Shown here: piece after piece, positions 52,777 through 64,000 of the stretch
Layout: every line of letters starts with the position of its first letter
Numbering within the stretch: position 1 is the stretch's first letter
Assembly: GCA_034509425.1 (NCBI GenBank)
Contig: JAVTVJ010000068.1
Coordinates: 62,001-126,000 of the forward strand
DNA: 64,000 bases
Direction of reading: 5' to 3'
From: Eopsaltria australis
Taxonomy: Eukaryota; Chordata; Aves; Passeriformes; Petroicidae
Notes under the pieces: model-generated
The model's database searches: none
What the model was told of the DNA's origin: nothing
Seen by the model: the letters and a program-made list of their open reading frames with translations, nothing else
Translations under genes and position numbers: made by a program

Positions 52777-54970
52777 TGAATGGAAGATCTCCTCTTGTCT
52801 ATGCATAAACACCTAAAAAGAATACATATGATACCTTTAACAACATTCCACAAGATATCTATCTGGCCCTTTTATGTATGGGCAAAGGTAGGGGGTTTAT
52901 GCTGTGCTGCTGATGCTTCTACGGAGTTATCAGGGTCCTGGTGTGTCCATGGCTTAGGAGGATGATTGTAGCCACTCTCCTGTCAGTACTTCAGTGTTCA
53001 GGGCAGAGAGACTGATGAGTTGATCACACCAAATGCTGTGAAAGTCTGAGGGAGGCCTCCCTTGTGCTAAAAGAGCAAAGGATAGGTTTGGCTTCAGCAG
53101 ACCAAGGTGAAAAACGTGGCTGTGAAAGAAGGGAAAGCTTGTGTGCTCTGGGTGGGTTACTGTCCCTGCTCCTCCCAAGGAAATCTGCTAAGAGGTGATT
53201 GTGTTGTGCACCAACTGTTTCTGAGTGTTCACCAAGGCTTTAACCTTTTGGAAGACTGAATTATGAGCTGGATAAAGATCACAAGTCCATACTTAATTCT
53301 CATCAGAATCCACATAATTGGTAAACTGGGAAGTCAGAAATATCATGGATTATGAAGGGATTTCCAAGCAAATTGTTTTCCCTGTTGCTTTGCTTCAAGT
53401 TTCTCCCAGCACTCTGATGCAATCCACTCAAGAAAGTTTTCTGACTCCAGACGTAATTTGGCTTGAAATTACTTAACCTCCCTCAAAACATCTTTTACTT
53501 TCTAAATCTTGGACAGTTGCCACAGAAATCTTAAGATCTGTGTCACGTGGAGAGACTGTGGGATAGGATAGTCTGGAGCTTCTTTATGGTAACACGATTG
53601 TCCCAGACTTTTATATTCACTCCTGATCACATATTTTTCAATAATAAAAACCTCCCTTCAATGTGGCTTTTAGAAAGTGGTATTTTACAAATTGTATTTT
53701 ATTTTTGTGGAACGAATTTTCTTCATTAACTTGTTTTGCCCAGCAAATGTCTTTATATATTCACATAAATATATATGCATGGCTGCACCACAAGATACAT
53801 CAGATGCAAACTGATTTCTAATACATAAATAAATATAAATCCATCATAAATATGTCTGGGGAGAAAAAATGAATTGAATGGAACCATTATTAGAAAGAGA
53901 GAACAATGAAGGTGACTTTGCTATTTTGACTACTACACCTGGGATAATCCCTTTCAGTGTTGCGCAAGATCCCAGTGTAATTCCAAGCAAATAGGCCTTG
54001 AACATCCACATATTGAAATCACTAAATAGGTTTCTATATTTAAGTTGGAACAATATTGCTTCTAATTAAAAACTCTCTTAGTAGAGCACTCAGTGCACAA
54101 ACAGTAAGGTTAATGTAACCTGAGCTGAGCTGGCAGCTGAAGGAAAGCAAAATCCTCTTTGTTCCAGGTTTTTAACTATTTACCTGGACATAAAAGCTCC
54201 TTTTGTTAAATTGTCTGTTAAATTCTTGTGGGTGTATGGTAAGCTGTTGGGGTCTTTCTGCTTCATGCTTTTGAAATAAAAACTGAAACTCTTTAGATGC
54301 TGCATATCAGTTGAGTCTCAGTCGGCCACAGGGGTATATTCCAACTTTTTGATTAATTGTGTCACTGACACTCTCTGGGTATAAGCCAGCTGAGTCCATA
54401 AAGACTGTAGCACTGCTGAATGTGTGGGGTTTATTTTTTTGGTGATGTGGGGGATGTTTTTGCCCCAGACTGCCCACGCAGCAGGTTGGCAATCCAGCAG
54501 CTGTGTGGCGATGCAGCCCAGGCCTCCCCAGCATGGTGAGCCTCTATTAATAAACCTCACAGAGAGCAAAGGTGGCCTTCCTGCAGCTGTGTCCCCGTGC
54601 TCCAGGAGGATGTGGCGCTTGGGGCAGGGAGCTGCCAGCCAGGCAGCCAGGATGCAGCAGCATCCTTGGCTCATGGCCCCTTCCCTGAGCACAGGGCACC
54701 TGGCAGGGGCAGCCAGGAGTGCGGAACCTGCTCTGCAGTATCAGGTCTGGCTGTACTGGCAGCTCTGGCTCAGTGCTGGTTGTGCCAGGAGCAGGTCATC
54801 TCGGCACTGTCACTGTGTGATCCTGCTGTGTGAGTTCTCTCCTTACCAGGTGCCATGGAAAACAGCCTGTGCTGCTACATTCCTTTGATGTCATTCTAAA
54901 GGAGCAGGGATGTTTCATTGTGCTGAGATGGAATGTACCATATGCACAATAATGATATTATCTAAATTAA

Positions 54971-55120
<150 letters not shown>

Positions 55121-58100
55121 TAAAACTACTGCTTTTTGGTGACTAGAACACATTAAAAATGATGTTGAATCCATCTTTGCCATAAAACTGTTTCAATTGC
55201 TGCAGAGTTTTTGTCTTTCTGGCTCTACAGTTTAAATTGGGAAGTTTAAGTTGGATATATGTTGCACACAGAAGAATACATACAGAAATACATTTATTCA
55301 TCTCAGAACAGGCTGTGTTTTTGTCAGCTAGTATGTTGCTCATTACTCTTCCTGAAGTCCTTTTAGTGTTGTTTTAGGTAGGCTAAGAGCATTAGACACA
55401 TGCTACTCTGAAAGTTTTCTAGCTACTTTGTGCTCTTTTTTTTACCTGTTCTCAAATCTTGATATCAGCGTGTCCTTCATATCAAGAAACAAGAGGAGCA
55501 CCTGCTACAAGAGACTCACAGTTTTGTAGCTCTCCCAAGGAGTGGTTTTGCTTTGTCCAGTCGTGGTTTGAAGGCAGCTCTGTGCTTCATGTAGGAGGTG
55601 CTTGCTTTACTGAAGTCACTCTTGCCTCCAGTATCTGGCTCCAGACATGTCAGTAATTCCTTGGTCCAACTCAGGACTGCTACCTGTGATACTGTGCTGG
55701 TAAAGAAAATGGTTTCTTTGCACTGCTTGGTGAAGAATATTGAAAATGACAACTGTGGGGTGTATTTGTGTATTTGTAAGGACATGTCAGCTTTCTTCAT
55801 ACTGATAATAAATCCCAGCATCACTCATCACAAGAAAGTGAATCAAAAAGAATTTAATACGTGCGTGTGTTGGTGATGTGTTTTTATGAGTGGCTGCCTC
55901 CTTGGCAGTCAGCATCTTCCACTGTTCCCTGCTTGCTCTGTATTTATAAGTGCACCTTTTCCCCATAGTGGGATGGACACTGATGTGTTGCTTAATTGTC
56001 TGTGTTTGCTTCAGGCTTCCCAGTAAACTGCTCAGGGCCAGTCCTACGGAAACCCCTGGCATGTCACTTCAGACAGGCTTATCTTCCACATTCCCTTCAA
56101 ACAGCAGTGAGGTAGAAAGCCAAAAACAACACATCTGTGTGTGGGAGCAGGAGGGAGTTAGTGACTCCTTAACTTTCTCATCATTGAAGGGGCTGGGTGA
56201 CTGCTGCCTGGTGGTGATCCTTGGACTTTGGCTGGTTACATACATGCATCATTTTTTCACAGCAAGCTTTAATAAGTTCTGCACAAATTCAGTAGTACAG
56301 CAGCTTGAGATGTATTGTTGTTAAGCTGTTAGAGAAACCTCTGAATACAAAACCCTAGCATGTGTTTGTAATTACAACACAATACCTTGCTCTGCATAGT
56401 ATATTTAAGAATGCTTAAGGTGTTTAGGCTAAAAATGTGTCTTTTTTAAAGCCTGTATCTAAATCCCTCCTTAACTGTTAATATATCAATGTTCTTTTTT
56501 TGCACATTGTTCAAATTATGTGGTGGATATTTATGGTTTGTTCCTACCTGCTCACAACCACTGCTGTGGGGCACTACAGATGTCAGCTGCAAACACTGCA
56601 GACTGGGAATGCAAAAGGGATTAGTTTCTTACCTGGCACAAAAGTGAAAGAGGATCTCTGTCAAGATAATTTCCTTTGCTGTGACAGAAAAATTGACATG
56701 AAATGCAGAGTTCTTGGTTATTCATTCTGTATCCTTGCACATCTGCCTAGCTTTGACCTTCAGTAGATGACTCTTCCATAATACTATGAGTAAACAAATA
56801 CGCTGTCATCCAGGCTTAGGAAATGCTAAGCCACTGAAGCCTGCATACATTGTGGATCTAATATGCCTCATTTCTGATTAGTATTTTATTTGATTTTATT
56901 TTGATTTATGCTTCAAATTGGAAATCACTCACAATAGATCATGAGTGTCAGTGGTTATTTTTAAATTATTATTTCTGGATTAAGAGATGAGCTGCATATT
57001 TGTTTAACTTTGCAAATGTTCTTCACAAAATAGTTGGTTTTCTCTGCTCGTCTGGAATCACCATAGCCAGACTTGCTCTCTCCTTGCATGCCTCTGTGTG
57101 TAAAGATATAGATGTGCTTTTATTTTCTCACATACTAAAGACATACACCTGAAGTATTATTGTCTGTATCTTTTCCATTGTTTCATTTCATCCTGCCTCT
57201 TTCCTCACCACTTAGTGATCATGGGACACTTACTGTCTTGTTTGTGGAATTCATATTATCAAATATGATAAAAAGTTCATTGTAATTCTGCTGAAAATAC
57301 TTGCCAATTTATGAGTATGTTTGCTTGTAAAACTTCCTTTGGTCTCTAAAGTACTATTTAAGTAATTAGATCAGTGGTTTGTAGGGGGATTTCCTTTTCC
57401 TTCTTTCTAAAGTTTCAGTTGCACTTCCATATTTCTGATGTTGCTCTTTATTTTCAGCTCATCTTCAGCATCTGGTTTTCACTTCTGCTTGTGCTGCAAA
57501 ATTTGAAGTTCCTTTTGTAGCTCACTTGCTTGTTTAAGTAAACAATGTGATATAGCACTTGTGGACTCTTCTGGCTCAAAACAGGTGGCTGTAGAGGGAG
57601 AAGTGTATAATGCAATGGTGGGTTGACAAACAGATTTGAGTCTTATTTTTGGGGATAAGAAACACAAACTGGTAAAGCCACTTTAATTTCTTTATGTGCT
57701 TTCTTATTTATTCTCCTCCCTCACACAAATCATTCGTTTAGATACTTCCTCTTCAGTACTTCTAAAATGCCAACCATAACAGTTTCTTAAAACACCAGTA
57801 GTTCATGATCCTTTTTTTCTTCTTCCTGGTAAGCTGTGACAATCTGGCTTCTCCATGCTAAAATTGTCATTTCTCTTTCTCTCTATAAACTTTAAGTAGT
57901 TTATGACTGATCAATCTGATTGTTTGTCTATTTCTGTAATTTACCTCTCAGATTTATAGAAATAAAAAAATCTGAAATTATAACTCGCTTAGTGAGTTAA
58001 GTAATCTTAACAAATACCCAGACTTGTATCAAGTTTGCAGTTCAAGTAATCTTTTTAACATATCTATTTTTTTTTACCTCTGTAACTATTAAAGGGGAAG

Positions 58101-59397
58101 CCGCATAGGGCTTGTGTTTATGGGATGATGCCCAGCTGTCAAATACAGAAAAGAACCCAGATTGTTGTTATTCTGTTGAATCAATCAGGAATAAGCATCA
58201 GAGTATAAAATTCTGTGCATTTGTTTTTCTTTCAGATGGAAATTTTGTCTTTATGTCACTTTTTACCCCTTTGAGAGCAGACCTGTATCTGGTTTTTAGT
58301 CACTGTTCCAATAAGACCACATTACTACTTGCCAATGAGAAACCCAGAAGAATTCTTGTGTGAAAGAATATATTTTCCATTAAATGTTTGCTCTCTATAC
58401 ATTGACCAGTTGCGTAGTTTTAAAGTTATTTATTGTGCCTTGTGTGCTGTGATGCAGCAATACTGTTAGGCATTAAGGTGCCTGCCTTTTTATGAAGAAT
58501 CAATGTGGCATATAACCTTTAAGTGCATTTGAAACTTTGAGAAATAGTTATGCCTTGCCATAATGAAAAAGTTTCAACTCGAGTAAATAATATTTTTATT
58601 TCTGGAAACATAACAAACTGGAAATGGGGTTTTTTGGATGTCCAGCCTGTTCATAAGTGCTGTTGTGTCGAAGGAGGATATTGTGCCTGCTTCTCTGGCT
58701 CACTGACAAATCTGTATTATATAATAATTTCTGGCTTCAGGGACCATGGGAAGTGTTGTATAGAAGGAAAAGCTGTGAGGTGTAGTTGGAGTGGGTCAGA
58801 GTGGGGAAGCCTAACAGAAGTTGAAAAAGAAGAGTTTGAAATACATGGGATTAATTTGTATTGAAATCAAACCACAGGGAGTGGTAAGATTTACTTAACA
58901 TAATTGTAGAATATTTACTATGTCTGGTGTCAGTTCAGGTTTCTTTGCCTTTTACAGTTTAATATTTATTGTACATAAATAGTGTCTCTGAGTTGTATTC
59001 ATTATAATATATTTTATAAAGTGAAATAGCAAGGGTCTTGCTAAATTGTTTGCACAAAGTAGTTATTTGTAGGAAACTGAGGATGGAAATGACAGAGCTG
59101 CAATATTTATGTCACTGGGATGTTGTCAGCATGATCTTTAAACAAGGTCCTCTTTTGACTTTTAAAATCACTATTATTTTTTAAATTGCTGCATTTTGTA
59201 CAGCATAGTTAAGTTATGCCACAGGTCTTTCCAGGCCTCCAAGTGTTCAGTTTGAACAAGAGTTTCTTGGCACTTCCAAGCCCTTGCAGCCACTGTATTC
59301 AGAGCAAGAAGATACACCCATAGCACAGTTTCGAATGCAGTTTTTTATCTCACATCACTTGGAAAAAAAAGAAAATAGCAAGAAAAAAATCACCCAT

Positions 59398-59457
59398 AGT
59401 TTTTTGTTTTGGTGGGGTTTTTTTTGTTGTTTTTTGGTTTTTTTGGGGTTTTTTTAA
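59398..59457. repeat. T/G-rich low-complexity tract
   Basis: Runs of T broken by G2-G4 (GGTGGGGTTTTTTTTG-type). It has the same character as 11045-11082 and the complement of 35461-35577. There are too few G-runs for a standard four-run quadruplex. Confidence 0.88.
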
Positions 59458-60305
59458 CAACTTTTTACCACCAGCTAAGATGTCTGTTCTGTGAGAGCAT
59501 TACTAAATAGGTTGGTTCTCTCCACCATCTCAGCTTGCCCAGCAGAACCTGGCTGCTTTGGAGAGGGGTTTTATGCTAAAATGCTACAGTGTTTGGAAGA
59601 ATGACACACACACACAGGTGGTGGTGTCTTTTGGGACACTCGCTCTGGTACTTCAGACTGCTGGTGGCAGTGTTTTAGGTTGCAGGTATTTAAAGGAGCT
59701 CCTCTCTCAGCATTTTCCATGTAGGTAGAAATGTGGCCAATAAACTAACCACCTTGGGGGTATGAAATGTTGGTCTTTAGACAACAGAATTTGCTTGAAA
59801 ATATTTCGAAGTTTCGAAGTAATTCCTAATTTCAAAACATGTTTGAGGTCTCATGGTCTTCAAAATGTGTGTGGTACCTCATTAGTAAAACTTCAGTATT
59901 CTTAAGGAAATAATTCAGCATATAACAGAATAGTTCTTTTTGAGTTCTGTGACATCTCCAAAACATCATAATCAATGCATTCAAGAGTACATACCTTTAT
60001 AGTTTGGAAGGAGTTTTAATGCACTGAGAAAGTTTGAGACTATAACAAAGGGATCCAAACATGTAAATTCAGTAAACCTTTTTGACAACTTGATTTTCCC
60101 ACTTACATTGTCAGAAATGCCTGAAATGTGATTGATTGTTGCATTATTTTGCAAAACTTTTGTACGATACTTCATTCTTTTTCAGAATTAGCAGTTCATG
60201 CTTTTACTTGTCTAAGTGACACAAGAAGCACTTTCTTGCAGAGATTCAACCAGGATTGATAATATTATTTTTCTGGTTTGCACTGTTAACTCTAGTATCT
60301 AAATT

Positions 60306-60358
60306 AAAAAAAAAAAAAAAACCAACAACAAAAAAAGAACAAAAAAAAAGAAAAAAAG
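60306..60358. repeat. A-rich low-complexity tract
   Basis: Mostly A with scattered C and G, about 50 bases. It may be an old A-tail or a simple repeat. No element body is visible beside it. Confidence 0.88.
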
Positions 60359-61196
60359 GGTGCAGAATTTGCAGAGTTAAATAAAGGTTATTATTCAATT
60401 TTGACAGTATTTGGCAAAAAATAAGCCTATTTTTAAAGGGAGTTTAGAGATGAAAAGCTTACACCGTCTGCACAGTTTGTTATTGTAGGATCATGCAGAA
60501 GCTGTGTTTAGATGAAATCTTTAATTACATCCCTTCTGTCTAATTTTGGCACAATTTTAGAGGAAGAAATCAAAATTACTTAAGAAAAAAAACCTAAAAG
60601 TAGCAGACATACCTTATAAAGGCTTTGTATGTGTGGTTTTGGTAAATGACTCCACTGATGTAATAAAGTGGTAATAATAACAAAAAAGGATTTGGATATT
60701 GCGTTAAACACTGAGATTTCCCCTGCAGCAAAACAGACCAATAGAAAGCAGACTTTTGCCTTCAGGCATTAGGATCACAGTGTGGATTTGCATTAGCACT
60801 GGATGCAAAGAGATAATCCTGGCTGAACTTTACCTCTCTAAAAATTGTTTTGTGTTAAACATATGTTTTGGCATAGAATGATCTTCTGTCTGGATATACC
60901 AATCTCTTGCCGTTGATTAAAGAAGACCTTGCACAATTAATCGAAAGCACTAACATCTTGAGATGAGGAAATTAATTGCATCCTAATTTATAAGTAACTA
61001 ATGACAAGGATGATTTCAACAAAGAGAACATTTTTTCAGAACAGCCATATCAGTTCATTGCATGATTCATAAAGAAGTTTACCTTTCTTGAGTCAGTATT
61101 GAATGGAAAACAACCTGAAAAAATAGTTATGCATGTTAAAAAACAGAAAATTAGAAATTTCCGTGGTTTAGGACGTGTTAGAACACCACAGGAAAC

Positions 61197-61256
61197 AAAT
61201 TCCTTACCATGTCTTTGCCTCATCTGAAATTCCTTGCTGTGTCATCACCTCACCTG
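61197..61256. repeat. Imperfect 30-bp tandem duplication
   Basis: AAATTCCTTACCATGTC... (61197-61226) is followed by AAATTCCTTGCTGTGTC... (61227-61256), each ending CTCA-CCTG or CATCTG, and a third AAAT begins next. About three quarters of positions agree, so the duplication is old. Confidence 0.75.
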
Positions 61257-61994
61257 AAATGAGTAGTAGTACTTCTCCATTACATGACTAGTGCTTTAGA
61301 TTCGATATTCAGTATATTTGACCTGTGGTGATGTCTGACTTACCGCTAAGCAGTGTAAAAAAGTCTCATTCATAATAATATCACCAAAATTTCATGAGAT
61401 AGCTCAAGGAATGTAGCTTTTTATCAAGAAAGAAAAAGAACCAAGGAAAATATTATTTTGGCGTTAGTCCATAATGATAGTCTGTATTATTCAACTAGCA
61501 GCTTCAACTTAATATTGTAATGCAGAATTTGTGTGGGAGGCTGCCCTCTGGCAATAACACAGGAAGAATTTGGGACCTATTATTATTACTGCAAAATATC
61601 CTTCTCCGTTTAAGTGCTTTCTTCATAGCCAAAAGAAAGATTCTAGTCCCAGATTCTAAGTTTAAACACACTTTTCCCCTCAGTTTATTAATGCAATGTA
61701 AAATGAGTATAGATACTTACAAGTTCATAATTATCATACTACTTATCTGTGTAAAAGCCTATGTGAGTATTAGCAGTGGTATTCCTCAGCACAAAATGTA
61801 CGATTACAAACACTTTCTAGATCTCTGTGTTGCCAACAATAGGTAGTGTTCTTTTACAAACCCCTCCTCAGCAGACACTCTTGAGATGGTATCAAAACTT
61901 TCCCTGACTGTCAGTAAATTTTGTTTTGATGGCTTAAAAAAATGTGGAATTTCTTTTTTTGATATGTTCTTTATAAAGAATATATAAAAGTTTT

Positions 61995-62022
61995 CTTTAT
62001 ATATAAAGATATCTTTATAAAG
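61995..62022. repeat. Cluster of three overlapping palindromes
   Basis: CTTTATATATAAAG (61995-62008), TATAAAGATATCTTTATA (62002-62019) and CTTTATAAAG (62013-62022) are each perfect palindromes and overlap. The region is an alternation of CTTTATA and TATAAAG words. It also contains TATAAAG boxes on both strands, with nothing else promoter-like nearby. Confidence 0.85.
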
Positions 62023-64000
62023 CTATAAAGGTGCCAGAAAGGGGGAGGGTAAGCAGGTTGAGCTGCTTTGTGTTTTGCCCTAGAAGAAATCAGGACTAGG
62101 AAGTTCACCCCAGTCACCAATGGATATGCCAATAGGTGGCATGTACCAAGCAGGTACATCAGATTTCCTACCAGTCTGGTTGTAACCAATCCTTCACTGA
62201 AATGCAGTGACACAGGGTGGGAAAGTTGCATCAGATCCTCAGTTTGCTTCCTGAGAATTGGAAACATTCCTGCTCCCTGACAAGTTTTTGAAATTGCATT
62301 TATTGAAAATAGGATTTTATAAATTAGCATATGGCTAGAGGTGTTGCTCGTGCTCTTGCTTTAGCTCTATAAGCGCTGTTATCGCCTCAACATTGGCAGA
62401 TAGTCAGGAGTTATTTGTATGCCATACCTTCCCATTGCCCAGGAGTTGCAAGGGAACCCTTAGTGTTGAATTGCCAGACATATTTGAGAGTTGCAGTTGT
62501 TTGTGAGGATGTGCAGGATGAGGCTCAGTTCCAGATGAGACACGTTTGCATGTTCACCGGCACAGCAGGAACAAGCTCCCACTGCAAAGGCACTGTGAAG
62601 CAACCCAAGGAGCATTTATGCTGCCCTGAAACCAAGTGCATAGGGTCTGGCCTGCTGGGCTGCTCTTCCTTGGCCTGCTTTTCCTTCCTGTGCTGGGAAT
62701 GCTGACACCTGAGTGTAGGCACATTAATCCTTGCATTTGGTTAAAGATCATTTCCCTTTTAATTGCTTGTGTCATGTATGGCCTAATTTTCCTCTGTGTA
62801 TAGTAAATTATAATCTTAAAGTAGACAAAATGTGACTGTCAAAAAAGGCTTCCTTTAGAGGGAAGGGAATCAGTTCCTAGAGACTTCAGGTTTCATCAAA
62901 TGTGTAATATATGAGCACAAGTATTTCTCAGTCACTTCCATCACAATTCAAGTCACCTCAGAAAAAACACATCATCTAAAAATGATAGTTGTGTTGGGAT
63001 TGTTCCACCTAAGAATTTTCCAACAGACATATTATAAAGCCACTCATGAGTTGTTTACGTTATGTATTTGTTACAATCTATGTACATTTGCAGGATTTTG
63101 TCTGCAAAATCCATTACTCATTTCTGAAATGACCATGCGAAGTGGAGGGGGGGCATTTCCAAAGTGCTTTGCTTGTGTATTTTAGCTGGAATTTGATACT
63201 TCCACCTGGTTAAATTCTCAGCTTTGTGGGGTTGTTTGGTTATTTTTCCTACAGTGGTTTAAGCATCTGATGTGGTAGATAATAAGGATTGAGATCGACC
63301 AAGGAAATAGCTGACTGATGTTTGTAGTTACTCTATATTCTTACCATATTAAAACGATGAGCATGAGCAAGAGTTGCTAACTGTATTTTCTCAGATACCA
63401 TTACTGAGAACAGATTCTGCTGTTATCTTCAAAGAATACTGGATTTTTTTTTCTCTCTGAAAAAGCAATTTCCTTCAATACTTCTCAAAGGACATCTTTA
63501 CTTTCAGATAAACACATAGATAGATGTATGTGTTGGTAAATCTTTATTCATCATTTCATGGTTTCTTACTGCTGCTGATACAAGGGGCTCTCTCCTTAAC
63601 CTCCACCAAACCTTGGCCTCTCAGCTGGACAGCCAAAACCCTGCTGTAACTGGTACAGTTCCAGTGCATCATGTATATCACAAATAACAATTTCACTTAT
63701 CTGAATTCATAACTTTTCTTTTTGGCACTTCATAATGTAATTAATACTGTGAAACTTGAATTTTGTGGTTTTCAGTTTCATTATACCAGTGCTGAGGGGT
63801 GTGTGTTATGCCATCTTTGTAAGCATGTTTAATTTTAAGATGACTATTCACAACTGCTCCTGACTCCTTTTGTTATTCTGAAATTCATGGCATATATGTT
63901 TTCATGGATATGTCAGATGCTCTTGCAGTACAATTTTCCATTTAATCTTTTAGATTGATATCAGCATAAAACAGGTTATCTTTTTTCCCCTGGAAATCAG

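Noticed and set aside
59398..59457. Possible G-quadruplex or telomere-like repeat
   Set aside because: There are too few G-runs of three or more, and they are irregularly spaced; simple T/G-rich repeat.
61971..62705. Frames of 119 (-), 70 (+) and 96 (+) codons
   Set aside because: No homology recognised, no splice or promoter context, and ordinary intron composition.

Overview
This is vertebrate nuclear DNA, most likely from a bird. It is AT-rich and almost entirely non-coding. It carries degraded CR1 LINE 3' ends, including the 3' motif close to CCAACC-ATTCTGTR that marks archosaur CR1. One multi-exon gene crosses the whole window on the + strand. The bird assignment rests on the CR1 copies and could in principle also fit another archosaur.

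The gene is MAN1A1 (Golgi alpha-1,2-mannosidase IA, glycoside hydrolase family 47). Four internal coding exons can be read with exact GT/AG boundaries: 13809-13905 (97 nt), 23156-23271 (116 nt), 31912-31992 (81 nt) and 55025-55119 (95 nt). Spliced, they give one uninterrupted frame of 129 codons plus two bases. They are probably exons 2-5. They encode the start of the luminal catalytic (alpha/alpha)7 barrel, including the FEVNIR segment with the catalytic/substrate-contact Glu and Arg. The membrane anchor and stem (exon 1) lie upstream, and the rest of the barrel lies downstream. Coding sequence is about 0.6% of the window.

Layout: 1-13808 is the 3' part of a long intron. 13906-23155, 23272-31911 and 31993-55024 are complete introns of 9.25, 8.64 and 23.0 kb. 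55120-64000 is the start of the next intron. The introns hold at least two clear and two weaker CR1 remnants, short microsatellites, A/C- or T/G-rich low-complexity tracts, and several short inverted repeats and palindromes.

I found no second gene, RNA gene, complete mobile element, CRISPR array or gene cluster. Nearly all other open frames are short chance frames in intron DNA. The observations most worth a second look are the in-frame 81-nt exon that carries catalytic residues and sits behind a UG repeat and a weak acceptor, the exon whose first bases look like a 5' splice site, and a few hairpin-forming inverted repeats.
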